A stretch of DNA of 64,000 nucleotides. Source: Mycobacterium sp. 1245805.9 (GTDB lineage: Bacteria; Actinomycetota; Actinomycetes; Mycobacteriales; Mycobacteriaceae). Below the pieces are notes generated by a model, which searched no databases, had not been told where the DNA came from, and saw only the letters and a list, made by a program, of their open reading frames with translations. The stretch spans positions 1-64,000 of the forward strand of contig NZ_LZKR01000076.1 of the NCBI RefSeq assembly GCF_001672915.1. The letters are read 5' to 3'. Position 1 is the stretch's first letter. Each line of letters starts with the position of its first letter. Positions 18,786-28,482 of the stretch are shown here, in pieces. The position numbers were made by a program, and so were the translations under genes.

Positions 18786-19931
18786 CTACAGCCCCGCGAA
18801 CCGCTCCTTGACGACCTCGGCGGTCAGGCCGTAGTCGGCCAGGGAGTACTTGTGCTTGGGAGCCCGGGCGCCGGTCTGACTCTCGGCGTGGCTGTCCTCC
18901 ATGGCCTTTCGCGCCTCGTCGGTCAGCGGGATAGCGAAGTGCCGGTATACGTTGGCGACCGTCCCGAGCGGGTCGGCGATCAAGTCGTGGTAGTCGACGT
19001 CGTAGAACTGGGCCGGATCGTATTTGGCGCGTGCGGTGTTGAACAGGCGCAGACCGCGCGACCAGGTTTCCATGTTGTCAGCGCCGATCTGGGCGCCGGA
19101 GAAGGTCGTCGACCAGCCCTCAGCGGTGTGCTGCGCCAACGAGCACATCGACGCCAGGATCGTTTCCACCGGCCGGTGGGTCTGTATCACCAGGGCATCG
19201 GGATAGGTCGCCATCAGCGCATCGAGCGCAAACAGATGGCTGGGGTTCTTGAGTACCCAACGCTTTTCGACGTCATTGAGTCCGATCAGCTGAAGGTTGC
19301 GGCGGTGCCGCTGGTATGACGGCGTCCAGTCCTGCTCCGACAGCCAGCGCGAATAGGTGGGCAGGTGCGACAGCGTTTCGTATGACACCGAATGCAGCGA
19401 CTGCCGCAGCAGCTGCCAGCACTCCTCCAGCTCGTAGGCGGCCATGAAGTGCAGGCCGGTGTACTCCGGGTTCTCTGAGTGAGCCTTTTCGAACTGGGCA
19501 TTCAGCGCGCTGTACCACGGGTTTTCGTCCCAGGTGTCGCGGGGCGGCCGCGGCTGGGGAAACTCGGCCAGCCACAGGTGCAGGCCCTGATGTACCGGGT
19601 CGGCGCCCAGCAGGCGGTGCAAGATCGTGGTTCCGGTGCGCGGCAGGCCGGTGACGAAGATCGGCCGCTCGATGGCCACGTCGACGTACTGCGGGTACTG
19701 CTTCCACGCCGACTCGGCGAACAACCGGGCCACCAGCGCGCCGCGCAAGAAGAACCGATTCATCTTGCTGCCCAACTCAGTGAGGCCCGCGTCACGCTGA
19801 TAGGAGTCCAACAGCACGCCCAACGCCTCGCGGTAGTTGTCGTCGTCGGCGCCGAAGTCGTCCAGCCCGCACAGCTTGGTCGCCGACGCTTGCAGGTCCT
19901 CGACGGTGCCGACGTTGGTCCGTTGGGTCAT
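18786..19931 (-). CDS. Sulfotransferase-family protein (Rv3529c type)
   Basis: 381 residues from ATG 19931. The PAPS-binding P-loop is RPIFVTGLPRTGTTILHRLL (5'-phosphosulfate loop), and VIQTHRPVETILASMCSL holds the 3'-phosphate-binding Arg/Ser region. This places it in the Sulfotransfer_3 family, several members of which occur in mycobacteria. The acceptor is unknown; a sterol or sterol-derived hydroxyl would fit the locus. It overlaps the SDR gene upstream by ATGA and is the last gene of the three-gene operon beginning at 21837. Confidence 0.85.
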   Translation of the reverse strand: MTQRTNVGTVEDLQASATKLCGLDDFGADDDNYREALGVLLDSYQRDAGLTELGSKMNRFFLRGALVARLFAESAWKQYPQYVDVAIERPIFVTGLPRTGTTILHRLLGADPVHQGLHLWLAEFPQPRPPRDTWDENPWYSALNAQFEKAHSENPEYTGLHFMAAYELEECWQLLRQSLHSVSYETLSHLPTYSRWLSEQDWTPSYQRHRRNLQLIGLNDVEKRWVLKNPSHLFALDALMATYPDALVIQTHRPVETILASMCSLAQHTAEGWSTTFSGAQIGADNMETWSRGLRLFNTARAKYDPAQFYDVDYHDLIADPLGTVANVYRHFAIPLTDEARKAMEDSHAESQTGARAPKHKYSLADYGLTAEVVKERFAGL

Positions 19932-20713
19932 CAGGTGTGATACTCCCCGCAGTTGACGTCCAGGCACTGCCCGGTGATGCCGCTGGACAGGTCGCTGGCC
20001 ATGAACAGAATCGCCGAGGCCACCTCGTCCTCGGTCGGCAGTCGCTTGAGGTCGGAGTTGGCCGCGGTGGCCTCGTAGATCTGCTCGGCCGTGGTGCCGT
20101 ACTTGCCGGCCTGATGGTTGAAGTATGCCTGCAGCGTCTCACCCCAGATATAGCCGGGCGCAACGGAATTGACACGGATCCCTTTCTCGCCCAGTTCGGT
20201 CGCCAACGACTGCGACATCGACAGCAACGCGGACTTGGCCATCTTGTAGGCGCCGTATTTGGCCTGCGAGTGCCGCAGCACCATGGAATTGACGTTGACG
20301 ATCGATCCGTGCGCCTGTTCCAGCGCCGGGGTGAAGGCCTGGATCAGCCGCAACGCGCCGAGGGCGCTGAGTTCGATGGCATCCCGGATGTGCTGAAAGC
20401 TGGTCGCCGCCAACGGCTTCATCGAGGGCACCCGGAACGCGTTGTTGATCAACACGTCAAGTTTTCCGTAGGCCTCGAGCGTGGCATCGACCAAGTTGCT
20501 CACCTGGTCGTCCTCGGTGATGTCGGTGGGCACCGTCGTCGCGCGCCCGCCGGCGTCGGCTATCTGCTTGGCGACGTCGTCCAGCCGTTCCGGCGTGCGG
20601 GCCGCCAGCACCAGGTCGGCGCCCTCCCGCGTGCATCGGTGCGCCAGCGTCGTGCCCAAGCCCGGGCCCACGCCGCTGATCAGCACGACCTTGCCGGCTA
20701 GCAACTTCGTCAT
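19931..20713 (-). CDS. Short-chain dehydrogenase/reductase (Rv3530c type)
   Basis: 260 residues. Classical SDR features: cofactor loop ISGVGPGLGTTLA (GxxxGxG variant), DVLINNA, catalytic Ser in VNSMVLRH and YGAYKMAK (YxxxK), then VNSVAPGYIWG. The lack of an early acidic residue after beta2 (LAARTPERL) favours NADP(H), which is inference. It is overlapped by the sulfotransferase gene downstream (ATGA) and by Rv3531c-type upstream (4 bp). The steroid or side-chain hydroxyl substrate is not known. Confidence 0.88.
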   Translation of the reverse strand: MTKLLAGKVVLISGVGPGLGTTLAHRCTREGADLVLAARTPERLDDVAKQIADAGGRATTVPTDITEDDQVSNLVDATLEAYGKLDVLINNAFRVPSMKPLAATSFQHIRDAIELSALGALRLIQAFTPALEQAHGSIVNVNSMVLRHSQAKYGAYKMAKSALLSMSQSLATELGEKGIRVNSVAPGYIWGETLQAYFNHQAGKYGTTAEQIYEATAANSDLKRLPTEDEVASAILFMASDLSSGITGQCLDVNCGEYHT

Positions 20714-21837
20714 CCCAGCATCCTTGCCTGAATTTGTCGCTGCCGCAGCGCAATTCGCGCGCGCCAGTCGTCCTCGGAGATCTTGTTGTGGTCGAAATAC
20801 GGCAACTTGCTCGGCACCCCGTCGAGGTCAACCAGCTCGACCGTCGGACCATCCGCACCGGTGAGCTCACGCGACACCCGCTGCCAGCGGAACTGCAGGT
20901 ATCCGCGCCGGTGGCCGAGGGTCTCTACCCAGTTGGTGACTCCCGGATTCTGGTCGGCAACGACGATGCGCACCTTGCCGTCCGGATCCGCTTGCGCCTG
21001 AGTGTTGTTCAGCGAGGTCTGGTGGTTGATGTAATCCAGCGAGATGTACCACAGGCTGCCGAGCTGGAAGCCGAGGTAGGGAGCATCACTAACCGGAATG
21101 GTGATAACCAGGGCCTGGTCCGGCCGCAGATCCCAGTGCCCGACCGACGAGTACTGCGTGGCCAGTCCGCCCGGCGTCAGCCGAGGTGCCACCATGGTGT
21201 TGACCGGGAGATTGTCATAGAACCACTGGGGAAATTGCAGCCAGGTCTTCACGCGCTGAACCAGCTGCTTTCCCGCTGTCGCGTAACGCCTTTCGATCAT
21301 TTCGCGAGTTAGCGGCGGCGGGGCGGTGCCAGCAGTATCAGTTCGGGCGATCGCCAGGGTGCCGCGCTGCGCCGACCAGTCGCCGTAGACCTCGCGCATC
21401 ACCAATTGACCCGCGCTGGTGGGGACCACCCGCCACTCGAAGCTGCCGTCTTCGGCGATGTCGAGCTCTCGGTCGTCGAACGCAGCCTGGCTGGCGGGAA
21501 CGTTGTCATCGGTGTACTCGCCGCCGAGCAGTTGGAAGCTCAGGTCGGTGGTGGTGCCGCGCCTGCCGGTGACCACATACTCATGGCCCGCATGCACCCG
21601 GGTGCCGAAGTAGAGGGTGTCGGGGTTGTCGAGGCCCATCTTGGTGAACGGCCCGGTGCCCGACTGTAGGAATGGATGGTCGCGGTCGTAGTCGAAGGCG
21701 AGATGCTCGCACGCGGCGATGCAGCCGCCCAGGTATTGCAGCCCTTCGAGCAGGTCGGCTTCGGTTTCGATAAACGGTGCGGCCGCGACGAGTTTTTCGG
21801 CTTCGACGATGGCTTCGTTGAGGGGATCAGAGAACAC
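20710..21837 (-). CDS. DUF1214-domain protein (Rv3531c type)
   Basis: 375 residues. The C-terminal two thirds fit the DUF1214/DUF1254-like beta-sandwich family (YNHQTSLN-like segment DYINHQTSLNNTQAQ, then RIVVADQNPGVTNWVETLG). No catalytic residues are assigned for this family. It is the first gene of a three-gene KstR operon with the SDR and sulfotransferase; its ATG lies 10 bp from a perfect KstR palindrome. The function is unknown. Confidence 0.75.
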   Translation of the reverse strand: MFSDPLNEAIVEAEKLVAAAPFIETEADLLEGLQYLGGCIAACEHLAFDYDRDHPFLQSGTGPFTKMGLDNPDTLYFGTRVHAGHEYVVTGRRGTTTDLSFQLLGGEYTDDNVPASQAAFDDRELDIAEDGSFEWRVVPTSAGQLVMREVYGDWSAQRGTLAIARTDTAGTAPPPLTREMIERRYATAGKQLVQRVKTWLQFPQWFYDNLPVNTMVAPRLTPGGLATQYSSVGHWDLRPDQALVITIPVSDAPYLGFQLGSLWYISLDYINHQTSLNNTQAQADPDGKVRIVVADQNPGVTNWVETLGHRRGYLQFRWQRVSRELTGADGPTVELVDLDGVPSKLPYFDHNKISEDDWRARIALRQRQIQARMLG

Positions 21838-21847
21838 GCCTAGACGC

Positions 21848-21861
21848 TAGAACGTGTTCTA
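21848..21861. promoter_or_regulatory. KstR operator upstream of the Rv3531c-type operon
   Basis: TAGAACGTGTTCTA is a consensus KstR palindrome, 10 bp upstream of the minus-strand ATG at 21837. Confidence 0.93.
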
Positions 21862-21925
21862 CTTTTTAGTCAATGGCGAACGTTCCCGCGCGTCGCCGAC
21901 AGCGTTTCGAGACGACACCCGCTCG

Positions 21926-22216
21926 CTATGGCACGCACTGCTGCGACAGGTCGATCAGATGCTGCCGCACATCGGGATGCCGATTCAGGTAGTCGATGAC
22001 GTTGCCGCCGCCACCCTCGGCCTGGGACCTGGCCTGCAGCTGCTGCTTCACGTCCGGGTGCCGGGTCAGGTACGAGTCGATGGACTGACCCACGGTCTGA
22101 TCGCATTGGGGATCGGCGCCGGCCAGCGGCATCGCGAGCACGGGGGCGCCCAGTATCCCGGCGGCAACCAGGCCGCACAGTCCGCGCCGGAGGGGGCTCA
22201 GAGTTTTCACGGTCAT
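21926..22216 (-). CDS. Small exported haemophore-like protein (Rv0203-related)
   Basis: 96 residues. The N-terminus has a basic start, a hydrophobic core (GLVAAGILGAPVLAMPL) and a likely cleavage site before AGADPQCDQ, so it is a predicted Sec-exported protein. The mature part has two HPDV repeats (SYLTRHPDVKQQL and DYLNRHPDVRQHL) ending DLSQQC. The same arrangement of helices, HP motif and flanking cysteines is found in the mycobacterial haem-binding protein Rv0203, but this protein is shorter. The two cysteines could form a disulfide. Haem binding is inferred. It has no KstR box of its own. Confidence 0.7.
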   Translation of the reverse strand: MTVKTLSPLRRGLCGLVAAGILGAPVLAMPLAGADPQCDQTVGQSIDSYLTRHPDVKQQLQARSQAEGGGGNVIDYLNRHPDVRQHLIDLSQQCVP

Positions 22217-22286
22217 CGGATCGTTCCTTTGCCAGAGACGTCGCGATCAACACTACCCGCGGCGACGGCAACCGAACCGGGCTCCG

Positions 22287-24068
22287 CTAGCGCCCGAAGC
22301 CCGACACCCGGGTGCCCGCGTTGAACCCGCCCGAGCTCTCGTCGCCCGAAATGCCGATGCCGGAAACTATGTCGCCCGAGTTGAGGATGCCGGCGGCATC
22401 CGAGCCGCTGTTCCGGATACCCGCGTCGGCAGTCCCCGTGTTCAGCAGGCCCGAACTGTCGCCGAAGCCGGCATTACCGAAGCCCGAGCTGGTGATTCCC
22501 GAATTGAAGAAACCCGATTCGTCGCTGCCGGTGTTGCCGAAGCCCGAGTTCGGGCCCGGACCCGTGCCGGTGAAGCCGAAGCCGGTGTTGAGCGCCCCCG
22601 CGTTGTAGGCACCGGTATTTGTGCTGCCGGAGTTGCCCCAACCCGTGTTCGTGTTGCCCGAGTTGAAAAAGCCGGTGTTGACAAGGCCCGAATTGAAGCT
22701 GCCCGTGTTCAGCTCACCGCTATTGAAATTGCCGTCGTTCAGCTCGCCCCCGTTGCCCACACCCATGTTTCCTAGGCCACCGTTTCCGGCGCCCGTGTTG
22801 ATGCTGCCGGCGTTGGCGAACCCGGTGTTGAGGTCACCGGCATTGCCGAATCCGAAGTTGTGCCCCACCGGCAATGCGCCGACGACATGGCCCGAGTTCC
22901 CGATCCCGATGTTGCCGTTGCCCGAGTTGAACAGGCCGACGTTGCCGCTGCCGGAGTTGAAGAAGCCGACATTACCGGTGCCCGAGTTGAACAAGCCGAT
23001 GTTGTTGCTGCCGGAATTCAGCAGCCCGGCCAGGTTGATGCCGACCTGGTTACTGCCGGTGAGGCCGATGCCGATGTTGTTGGTGCCGGTGTTGCCGAAG
23101 CCGATGTTCCCCGCCCCGTCGTTGCCGAAGCCCCAGTTGCCACTGCCGGTGTTTCCCGCACCGACGTTGTTGTTGCCACCGCCGTTCCCGAGACCGACGT
23201 TCGAGTTCCCGGCATTGCCGAAGCCGAAGTTGTTGTTGCCGCTGTTTCCGCCGCCGACGTTGGCAAGACCAAGGTTTCCGATGCCGACGTTTCTGTCGCT
23301 CGTGACGCCGAAGGTGCCGTTGCCGAATCCGAGATTGGAGTTGCCGACGTTGCCGAAGCCCACGTTCCCACTGCTCGGAATGCCGACGACGCCGTTGCCA
23401 CCGCCGATGTTGCCGCTGCCGAAGTTTCCGCTGCCGATGTTCTGGCTGCCGGTGTTGCCGCTGCCCGCGTTGAGGCTGCCGGCGTTGCCGCTGCCCAGGT
23501 TGGCGTGGCCGATGTTGCCGATCCCCAAATTTGGCAGACCCGCCAGCAAGTCCTGCAGTGTCTGCGCCGGCGCCAGCGCCGCAGCGGCCGCCGAGGCCCC
23601 GGAGTAGTAGCCCGACATCGCCGACACGTCCCGGGCCCACATCGCCTCGTAGTCGGCCTCGGCTTGGGCGATCGCCGGCGCATTCAGCCCAAACCAGTTC
23701 GACGTCACCATCTGGACCAGCGAATTGCGGTTGAGCGCCACCATGATCGGCTGCACCGTCGCCGCCTGGGCCGCCTCGAACGCGCTGACCACCGCGCGGG
23801 CCTGCCCGGCGGCCCCCGCTGCGTGCGCGGCCGCCTGGCTGAGCCACCCCGTATACGGGGCGGCCGCAGCCGTCATCGCCGCCGACGCCGGGCCCTGCCA
23901 CGGCTGACCGGCCAGCCCCGAGGTCACCGACCCGAAGGACGAAGCAGCCGAACCCAATTCGGAGGCCAAGCCTTCCCAGGCCGCCGCCGCCTCCAACAAC
24001 GGGCCCGACCCCGCGCCCGAAAACATCAGCAGCGAATTGATCTCCGGGGGCAGCACCATAAAGCTCAT
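22287..24068 (-). CDS. PPE-MPTR protein (PPE62 position)
   Basis: 593 residues from ATG 24068 ([12 protein letters not shown]); AGGACC lies just upstream. The PPE domain spans about residues 1-180 with the PPE motif, the WQG turn (QPWQGPAS) and [21 protein letters not shown]. From about residue 195 it is pentapeptide MPTR repeat (NxGxGNxGxxN), ending in a short GFGR tail. By position and strand it corresponds to PPE62 (Rv3533c) of M. tuberculosis, a surface protein reported to take part in haem use, but sequence orthology is untested. No PE partner gene adjoins it. Confidence 0.88.
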   Translation of the reverse strand: MSFMVLPPEINSLLMFSGAGSGPLLEAAAAWEGLASELGSAASSFGSVTSGLAGQPWQGPASAAMTAAAAPYTGWLSQAAAHAAGAAGQARAVVSAFEAAQAATVQPIMVALNRNSLVQMVTSNWFGLNAPAIAQAEADYEAMWARDVSAMSGYYSGASAAAAALAPAQTLQDLLAGLPNLGIGNIGHANLGSGNAGSLNAGSGNTGSQNIGSGNFGSGNIGGGNGVVGIPSSGNVGFGNVGNSNLGFGNGTFGVTSDRNVGIGNLGLANVGGGNSGNNNFGFGNAGNSNVGLGNGGGNNNVGAGNTGSGNWGFGNDGAGNIGFGNTGTNNIGIGLTGSNQVGINLAGLLNSGSNNIGLFNSGTGNVGFFNSGSGNVGLFNSGNGNIGIGNSGHVVGALPVGHNFGFGNAGDLNTGFANAGSINTGAGNGGLGNMGVGNGGELNDGNFNSGELNTGSFNSGLVNTGFFNSGNTNTGWGNSGSTNTGAYNAGALNTGFGFTGTGPGPNSGFGNTGSDESGFFNSGITSSGFGNAGFGDSSGLLNTGTADAGIRNSGSDAAGILNSGDIVSGIGISGDESSGGFNAGTRVSGFGR

Positions 24069-24132
24069 CGGATAGGTCCTCTTCTCGGCCCGACTGGACA
24101 CGACAAGCGGAAACGCTAGGGCACCCCTATAC

Positions 24133-24148
24133 GAAAATCTCGATTTTC
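24133..24148. promoter_or_regulatory. Short palindrome between two PPE genes
   Basis: GAAAATC and GATTTTC are perfect 7-bp arms around TC. It lies 65 bp upstream of the PPE start at 24068 and 58 bp after the preceding PPE gene ends. It could be an operator or part of a terminator. Confidence 0.35.
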
Positions 24149-24205
24149 AGCAGACCGGGCGAGACCGCACTACGCATGGACCGACGCCCCGCGGTGTGCC
24201 GAAGG

Positions 24206-25435
24206 TTAGTTGGCCCGGGCTTCCGGTTCGGGCGCGTCGTCGAGCGCCAGCGCCACTCGCTCGCGTTCCCCCGCCTCCGCCGGGGTCTCCGAGGCCTTGG
24301 GTTTGGCCGCCGAGACCTCCGCGGCCGGCCCGGCCGCGGCCTGTGTCGTCCCGAGTGGTGTCGCGGCCACCGGAATCGTTTCTTCGACTTCCGCGACTTC
24401 CGATGCCACCGCTTCCTCGACTGGCGGCGCGGCTGGCGCGGTTTCCTCCACCTTGGCCGGCGGACCCTGCTGAGCCGACGGGGTGGTCGACGAGTTCGAC
24501 GCCCCCATAGCGGCGGACGCCATCATCATCGCGCCCATGCCACCGGCGCCGAGCATGCCCATGCCGGGAGCGGAGCCGCCGCCACCACCACTCACGGCAG
24601 CGGCGTTCGCCGCGCCCGCGTCTCCGGTTCCGACGTAGCCGCCGCCGGTGGCCGCGGCTCCGGCGGTGGGATCGGCGGTGCCGACACCACTCGCGTAACC
24701 GCTGTCCGCGCCCCCGGCAGCGACCGCGCTACCGGCAGTGTCGCCTCCTCCGCCGCCGCCAGCGGCGCCACCCGAGGCCACGCCGCCCGCGCCGTCGCCG
24801 CCCCCACCGCTCGAACCGGCCGCGGCTGCGCCGCCCGCGCCGGTGGCGGCGGTACCACCCGCCGGGCTCGAGGCGCCGGCGCCGATGCCGCCCAACCCGG
24901 GCAGGCTCGGAATCGGCGGCAGGCTCGCCTGCCCCGATAGCAATTGCCCGGCCGCCGCCGACGCGCCGCCGTGGTAGCCCACCATCGCCGTCACGTCCTG
25001 GGCCCACATCTCCAGGTAGTTGAACTCGGTCTCCGCGATCGCGGGCCAGTTCTGCCCGAACAGATTGCTCATCACCAGCTGAACCAGGCCGTTGCGGTTG
25101 GCCTCCACCTGCAAGGGATGCACCGTCGCCGCGAGCGCGGTCTCGAATGCGCTGACGACCGCCTGGGCTTGGGCCGCCGCCCCGGCCGCCTGCGCAGCCG
25201 CCGCATTCAACCACCCGGCGTACGGAGCGGCGGCGGCCGCCATCGCCTGCGCGGCCGCACCCTGCCAGGCCTGACTGGCCAGCGTCGACGTCACCGATGC
25301 AAACGACTGTGCGGCGGACGACAACTCAGACGCCAGCCCGTTCCAGGCCGCCGCGGCCTCCAGCATCGGGGCCGAACCCGCGCCCGCGTACATCAGGAGC
25401 GAGTTGATCTCCGGCGGCAACGTGAAAAAACTCAT
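24206..25435 (-). CDS. PPE protein without MPTR repeats, Gly/Ala and acidic Pro-rich tail
   Basis: 409 residues from ATG 25435 with GAGGGG upstream. PPE domain: [45 protein letters not shown]. From about residue 190 it changes to a Gly/Ala/Ser-rich region without pentapeptide periodicity, then [13 protein letters not shown], and ends in about 80 residues rich in Pro, Glu and Ala. Neither the SVP motif nor MPTR is seen. The tail does not match what I recall of PPE61, so orthology with it is unlikely. The stop codon lies 137 bp upstream of the next PPE gene on the same strand. Confidence 0.85.
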   Translation of the reverse strand: MSFFTLPPEINSLLMYAGAGSAPMLEAAAAWNGLASELSSAAQSFASVTSTLASQAWQGAAAQAMAAAAAPYAGWLNAAAAQAAGAAAQAQAVVSAFETALAATVHPLQVEANRNGLVQLVMSNLFGQNWPAIAETEFNYLEMWAQDVTAMVGYHGGASAAAGQLLSGQASLPPIPSLPGLGGIGAGASSPAGGTAATGAGGAAAAGSSGGGGDGAGGVASGGAAGGGGGGDTAGSAVAAGGADSGYASGVGTADPTAGAAATGGGYVGTGDAGAANAAAVSGGGGGSAPGMGMLGAGGMGAMMMASAAMGASNSSTTPSAQQGPPAKVEETAPAAPPVEEAVASEVAEVEETIPVAATPLGTTQAAAGPAAEVSAAKPKASETPAEAGERERVALALDDAPEPEARAN

Positions 25436-25554
25436 CCGAACCCCTCGCGCATGCAGTCGACAGAACAACGCTAGGCCAAGGCCGGCGGAGGATCGGTGCC
25501 TTCCGCCGTTTTCAAAGAATTCTAGGCCGAATCGGCACGGCGCCGGCGAGACGC

Positions 25555-26610
25555 CTAATGCGTGACGACGGCGCCGCTCTCTTGCTCGCGCTTGATTTCC
25601 AGGGCGATGTCGATGAGCTGGTCTTCCTGCCCGCCGATGAGCTTGCGCTGGCCGGCACGGTGCAGCAGCGCGTGGGCGGGCACGCCGTAGCGCTCGGCCT
25701 GCCGCACCGCGTGCTTGAGGAAGCTCGAGTAGACACCCGAGTACCCCATGATCAGGGCGTTTCGGTCGAGCACGCATTCGGCCGGCATGGCCGGGCGCAC
25801 GACGTCCTCGGCGGCGTCGGCGATGTCGAAGAAGTCGATGCCGGTCTTCACGCCGATCTTGTCGAACACCCCGATCAGGGCCTCGACGGGCGCGTTGCCC
25901 GCGCCGGCTCCGAACCGGCGGCAGGACCCGTCGATCTGTTTGGCCCCGGCGCGGACGGCCTCCACCGAGTTGGCCACGCCCAGCCCGAGGTTTTCGTGGC
26001 CGTGGAAGCCGACCTGGGCGTCGTCGCCCAATTCGGCGACCAGCGCCGCCACCCGGTCGCGCACCCCTTCGAGGACCAGCGCCCCGGCCGAGTCGACCAC
26101 GTAGACGCACTGGCAGCCGGCGTCGGCCATGATGCGCGCCTGGGCGGCCAGCTTCTCCGGCGGAATGGTGTGGGACATCATCAGGAAGCCGACGGTTTCC
26201 AGGCCTAGCTCGCGGGCCAGGCCGAAGTGCTGGATCGACACGTCGGCCTCGGTGCAGTGCGTGGCGATCCGGCAGATCGAGCCGCCGTTGTCCTGCGCTT
26301 CCTTGATGTCCTCTTTGGTGCCCACCCCGGGCAGCATCAGGAACGCGATCTTGGCCTCTTTGGCGGTCTCGGCCGCGAGCTTGATCAGCTCCTGCTCGGG
26401 CGTCTTGGAGAACCCGTAGTTGAAGCTCGAGCCGCCCAGCCCGTCGCCGTGGGTCACCTCGATGACGGGCACGCCGGCAGCGTCCAGGGCGGCCACGATC
26501 GCCCCGACCTCGTCCTTGGTGAACTGGTGGCGCTTGTGGTGGGACCCGTCGCGCAGGGACGTGTCCGTCATCCGGACGTCCCAGATCGGATTGAAGAAAA
26601 TGTCACTCAT
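25555..26610 (-). CDS. hsaF: 4-hydroxy-2-oxovalerate-type aldolase HsaF
   Basis: 351 residues from ATG 26610; the GAGGAGG in the preceding MIRU serves as ribosome-binding site. DmpG-family features: [15 protein letters not shown] (metal Asp, catalytic His), [11 protein letters not shown] (metal HxH), and the C-terminal communication domain ending in [17 protein letters not shown]. HsaF cleaves 4-hydroxy-2-oxohexanoate, from rings A/B of cholesterol, to pyruvate and propanal, and channels the aldehyde to HsaG. It is the last gene of the hsaE-hsaG-hsaF run. Confidence 0.93.
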   Translation of the reverse strand: MSDIFFNPIWDVRMTDTSLRDGSHHKRHQFTKDEVGAIVAALDAAGVPVIEVTHGDGLGGSSFNYGFSKTPEQELIKLAAETAKEAKIAFLMLPGVGTKEDIKEAQDNGGSICRIATHCTEADVSIQHFGLARELGLETVGFLMMSHTIPPEKLAAQARIMADAGCQCVYVVDSAGALVLEGVRDRVAALVAELGDDAQVGFHGHENLGLGVANSVEAVRAGAKQIDGSCRRFGAGAGNAPVEALIGVFDKIGVKTGIDFFDIADAAEDVVRPAMPAECVLDRNALIMGYSGVYSSFLKHAVRQAERYGVPAHALLHRAGQRKLIGGQEDQLIDIALEIKREQESGAVVTH

Positions 26611-26661
26611 GGCGCCACTCCTCCTCATCGCTGCGCTCTGCATCGTCGCTGGCGCGGTCAC
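26611..26661 (-). repeat. MIRU-type element between hsaG and hsaF
   Basis: 51 bp filling the gap between the hsaG stop and hsaF start. On the minus strand it contains GCGACGATGCAGAGCGCAGC followed by GATGAGGAGGAGTGGCGCC, the core of mycobacterial interspersed repetitive units as in senX3-regX3. It supplies the Shine-Dalgarno GAGGAGG for hsaF. Confidence 0.8.
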
Positions 26662-27582
26662 TCATGCCTGCGCTCCTCCCGCCGATGCGGTCAAGGATTC
26701 CTTCGCGATCTCCTCGCCGACCTTGGTGGCCGCCGCGGTCATGATGTCCAGGTTGCCCGCGTACGGCGGCAGGTAATCCCCGGCGCCCTCGACCTCGACG
26801 AACGTGGTGACCAGGGCCTGACCGCCCGAGTTGAGCGACGGGTCGTCGAACTGCGGCTCGTTGAGCAGCCGGTACCCGGGCACGTAGGTCTGCACCTCGG
26901 CGACGACGTCGTGGATGGACTTGGCGACGGCGTCGCGGTCGGCGTCCTCGGGGATGGCGCAGAAGATGGTGTCGCGCATGATCATCGGCGGGTCGGCGGG
27001 GTTCAGGATGATGATGGCCTTGCCGCGCTCGGCGCCCCCGATCGTTTCTACGCCGCGCGACGTGGTCTTGGTGAACTCGTCGATGTTGGCGCGGGTGCCG
27101 GGACCCGCCGAAACGGAGGCCACCGAGGCGACGATCTCGGCATACGGAACCTCGACGACCCGAGAGACGGCGTAGACGATCGGGATGGTGGCCTGCCCGC
27201 CGCAGGTGATCATGTTGACGTTGGGCGCGTCCAGGTGCTCGCGCAGGTTCGCCGGCGGGATCACCGCCGGGCCCACCGCGGCCGGGGTCAGGTCGATGGC
27301 CCGGATGCCGGCGGCCGCGTATTTCGGCGCAGCGTCCCGATGCACGTAGGCGCTGGTCGCCTCGAACACCAGGTCGGGTTTCTCCGGCTGCGCCAGCAAC
27401 CAGTCCACCCCCTCGTGGGTGGTTTCCAAGCCGAGCTTGCGGGCCCGCGCCAAGCCTTCGCTTTCCGGGTCGATGCCCACCATCCAGCGGGGTTCCAGCC
27501 AGTCCGACCGGAGAAGCTTGTAGAGCAGGTCGGTGCTGATGTTTCCCGACCCGACAATGGCCACACTCGCCTTGGACGGCAT
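26662..27582 (-). CDS. hsaG: Acylating aldehyde dehydrogenase HsaG (propanal to propionyl-CoA)
   Basis: 306 residues, DmpF family. Rossmann start [15 protein letters not shown], catalytic cysteine in [16 protein letters not shown], and the domain-interface region [28 protein letters not shown]. It oxidises the aldehyde released by HsaF with NAD and CoA, and the two form a complex. It is followed by a MIRU and then hsaF, and preceded by hsaE after 42 bp. KstR control comes through the promoter in front of hsaE. Confidence 0.93.
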   Translation of the reverse strand: MPSKASVAIVGSGNISTDLLYKLLRSDWLEPRWMVGIDPESEGLARARKLGLETTHEGVDWLLAQPEKPDLVFEATSAYVHRDAAPKYAAAGIRAIDLTPAAVGPAVIPPANLREHLDAPNVNMITCGGQATIPIVYAVSRVVEVPYAEIVASVASVSAGPGTRANIDEFTKTTSRGVETIGGAERGKAIIILNPADPPMIMRDTIFCAIPEDADRDAVAKSIHDVVAEVQTYVPGYRLLNEPQFDDPSLNSGGQALVTTFVEVEGAGDYLPPYAGNLDIMTAAATKVGEEIAKESLTASAGGAQA

Positions 27583-27624
27583 GATGCTCCTCGTTTTCTG
27601 GACTAATTCAAAGCTATTCCGGCG

Positions 27625-28410
27625 CTATTCAAAGGACAACCGCACGGAACCCAGTCCCGTGAAGTCCGCGACGAACTCGTCTCCAGCGCGTGCATCTATC
27701 GCTCGCGTGCACGATCCCGGTAACACGATGTCACCTTTTCGCAGCCGCACCCCGAAGCTTTCCACCTTGCGGGACAGCCACGCCACGGCGGTGACGGGGT
27801 TGCCCAGCACGGCGTCGCTGCGGCCCTCGGCGATCACCTCGCCGTTGCGGGTCAGCACCGCGTCGATCGCCTTGACGTCGATGTCGGCCGGCGATACCCG
27901 GGCCTTGCCCAGCACGAAGCCCGCCGACGAGGCGTTGTCGGCGATGGTGTCGCACAGCGCGATCTTCCAGTCGGTGATGCGGGTGTCGATCAGCTCGATC
28001 GACGGGACCAGCGCCTCGGTGGCCGCCAGCACGTCGTCCTCGGTGCAGCCGGCGCCGGGCAGGTCGTCGGACAGGATGAAACCCACCTCGACCTCGACCC
28101 GGGGGTACAGGTAGCGGCCCGCCTTGACCGGGATGTCCTCGAACACCTGCATCTCGTCGAGCAGGTGACCGTAGTCCGGCTCGTCGACCCCCATCATCTG
28201 CTGCATGGCCTTGCTGGACAGCCCGACTTTGTGGCCCAGCACCTGGGCGCCCTCGGCCACGCGCTGGCGGATGTTGATCAGCTGAATCTCGTAGGCGTCG
28301 ACGACGTCGATGTCCGGGTACGCCGCGGTCAACGGGGCGATGGGCTCACGGCTGCGCTCGGCTTGCGCCAGGTCGGCGGCCAGCTCGTCGCGGATCGCAA
28401 CACTGAGCAT
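27625..28410 (-). CDS. hsaE: 2-hydroxypentadienoate-type hydratase HsaE
   Basis: 261 residues, MhpD/fumarylacetoacetate hydrolase-like fold. Metal and substrate segments: GHKVGLSSKAMQQMMGVDEPDYG, RVEVEVGFILSDDLPG and NASSAGFVLGK. HsaE hydrates the 2-hydroxyhexa-2,4-dienoate released by HsaD to 4-hydroxy-2-oxohexanoate, the HsaF substrate. It is the first gene of the minus-strand operon; its ATG is 57 bp from the KstR box shared with kstD. Confidence 0.93.
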   Translation of the reverse strand: MLSVAIRDELAADLAQAERSREPIAPLTAAYPDIDVVDAYEIQLINIRQRVAEGAQVLGHKVGLSSKAMQQMMGVDEPDYGHLLDEMQVFEDIPVKAGRYLYPRVEVEVGFILSDDLPGAGCTEDDVLAATEALVPSIELIDTRITDWKIALCDTIADNASSAGFVLGKARVSPADIDVKAIDAVLTRNGEVIAEGRSDAVLGNPVTAVAWLSRKVESFGVRLRKGDIVLPGSCTRAIDARAGDEFVADFTGLGSVRLSFE

Positions 28411-28467
28411 TTACCGAAGTCCCCTCGTTCTCGTGACCGGGCCGGTAGCGCCCAACCCGGGCAATTC

Positions 28468-28481
28468 TATAACGTGTTCTA
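28468..28481. promoter_or_regulatory. KstR operator between hsaE and kstD
   Basis: TATAACGTGTTCTA matches TNNAACNNGTTNNA. Only one base separates it from the kstD ATG at 28483, so the operator covers the start region of kstD. Confidence 0.92.
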
Positions 28482-28482
28482 C

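Noticed and set aside
22312..24119. Long open frames opposite the PPE-MPTR and PE_PGRS genes, rich in Pro or Val/Asp
   Set aside because: They are the antisense of GGAGG or NxGxG repeats, share no family features and have no ribosome-binding sites.
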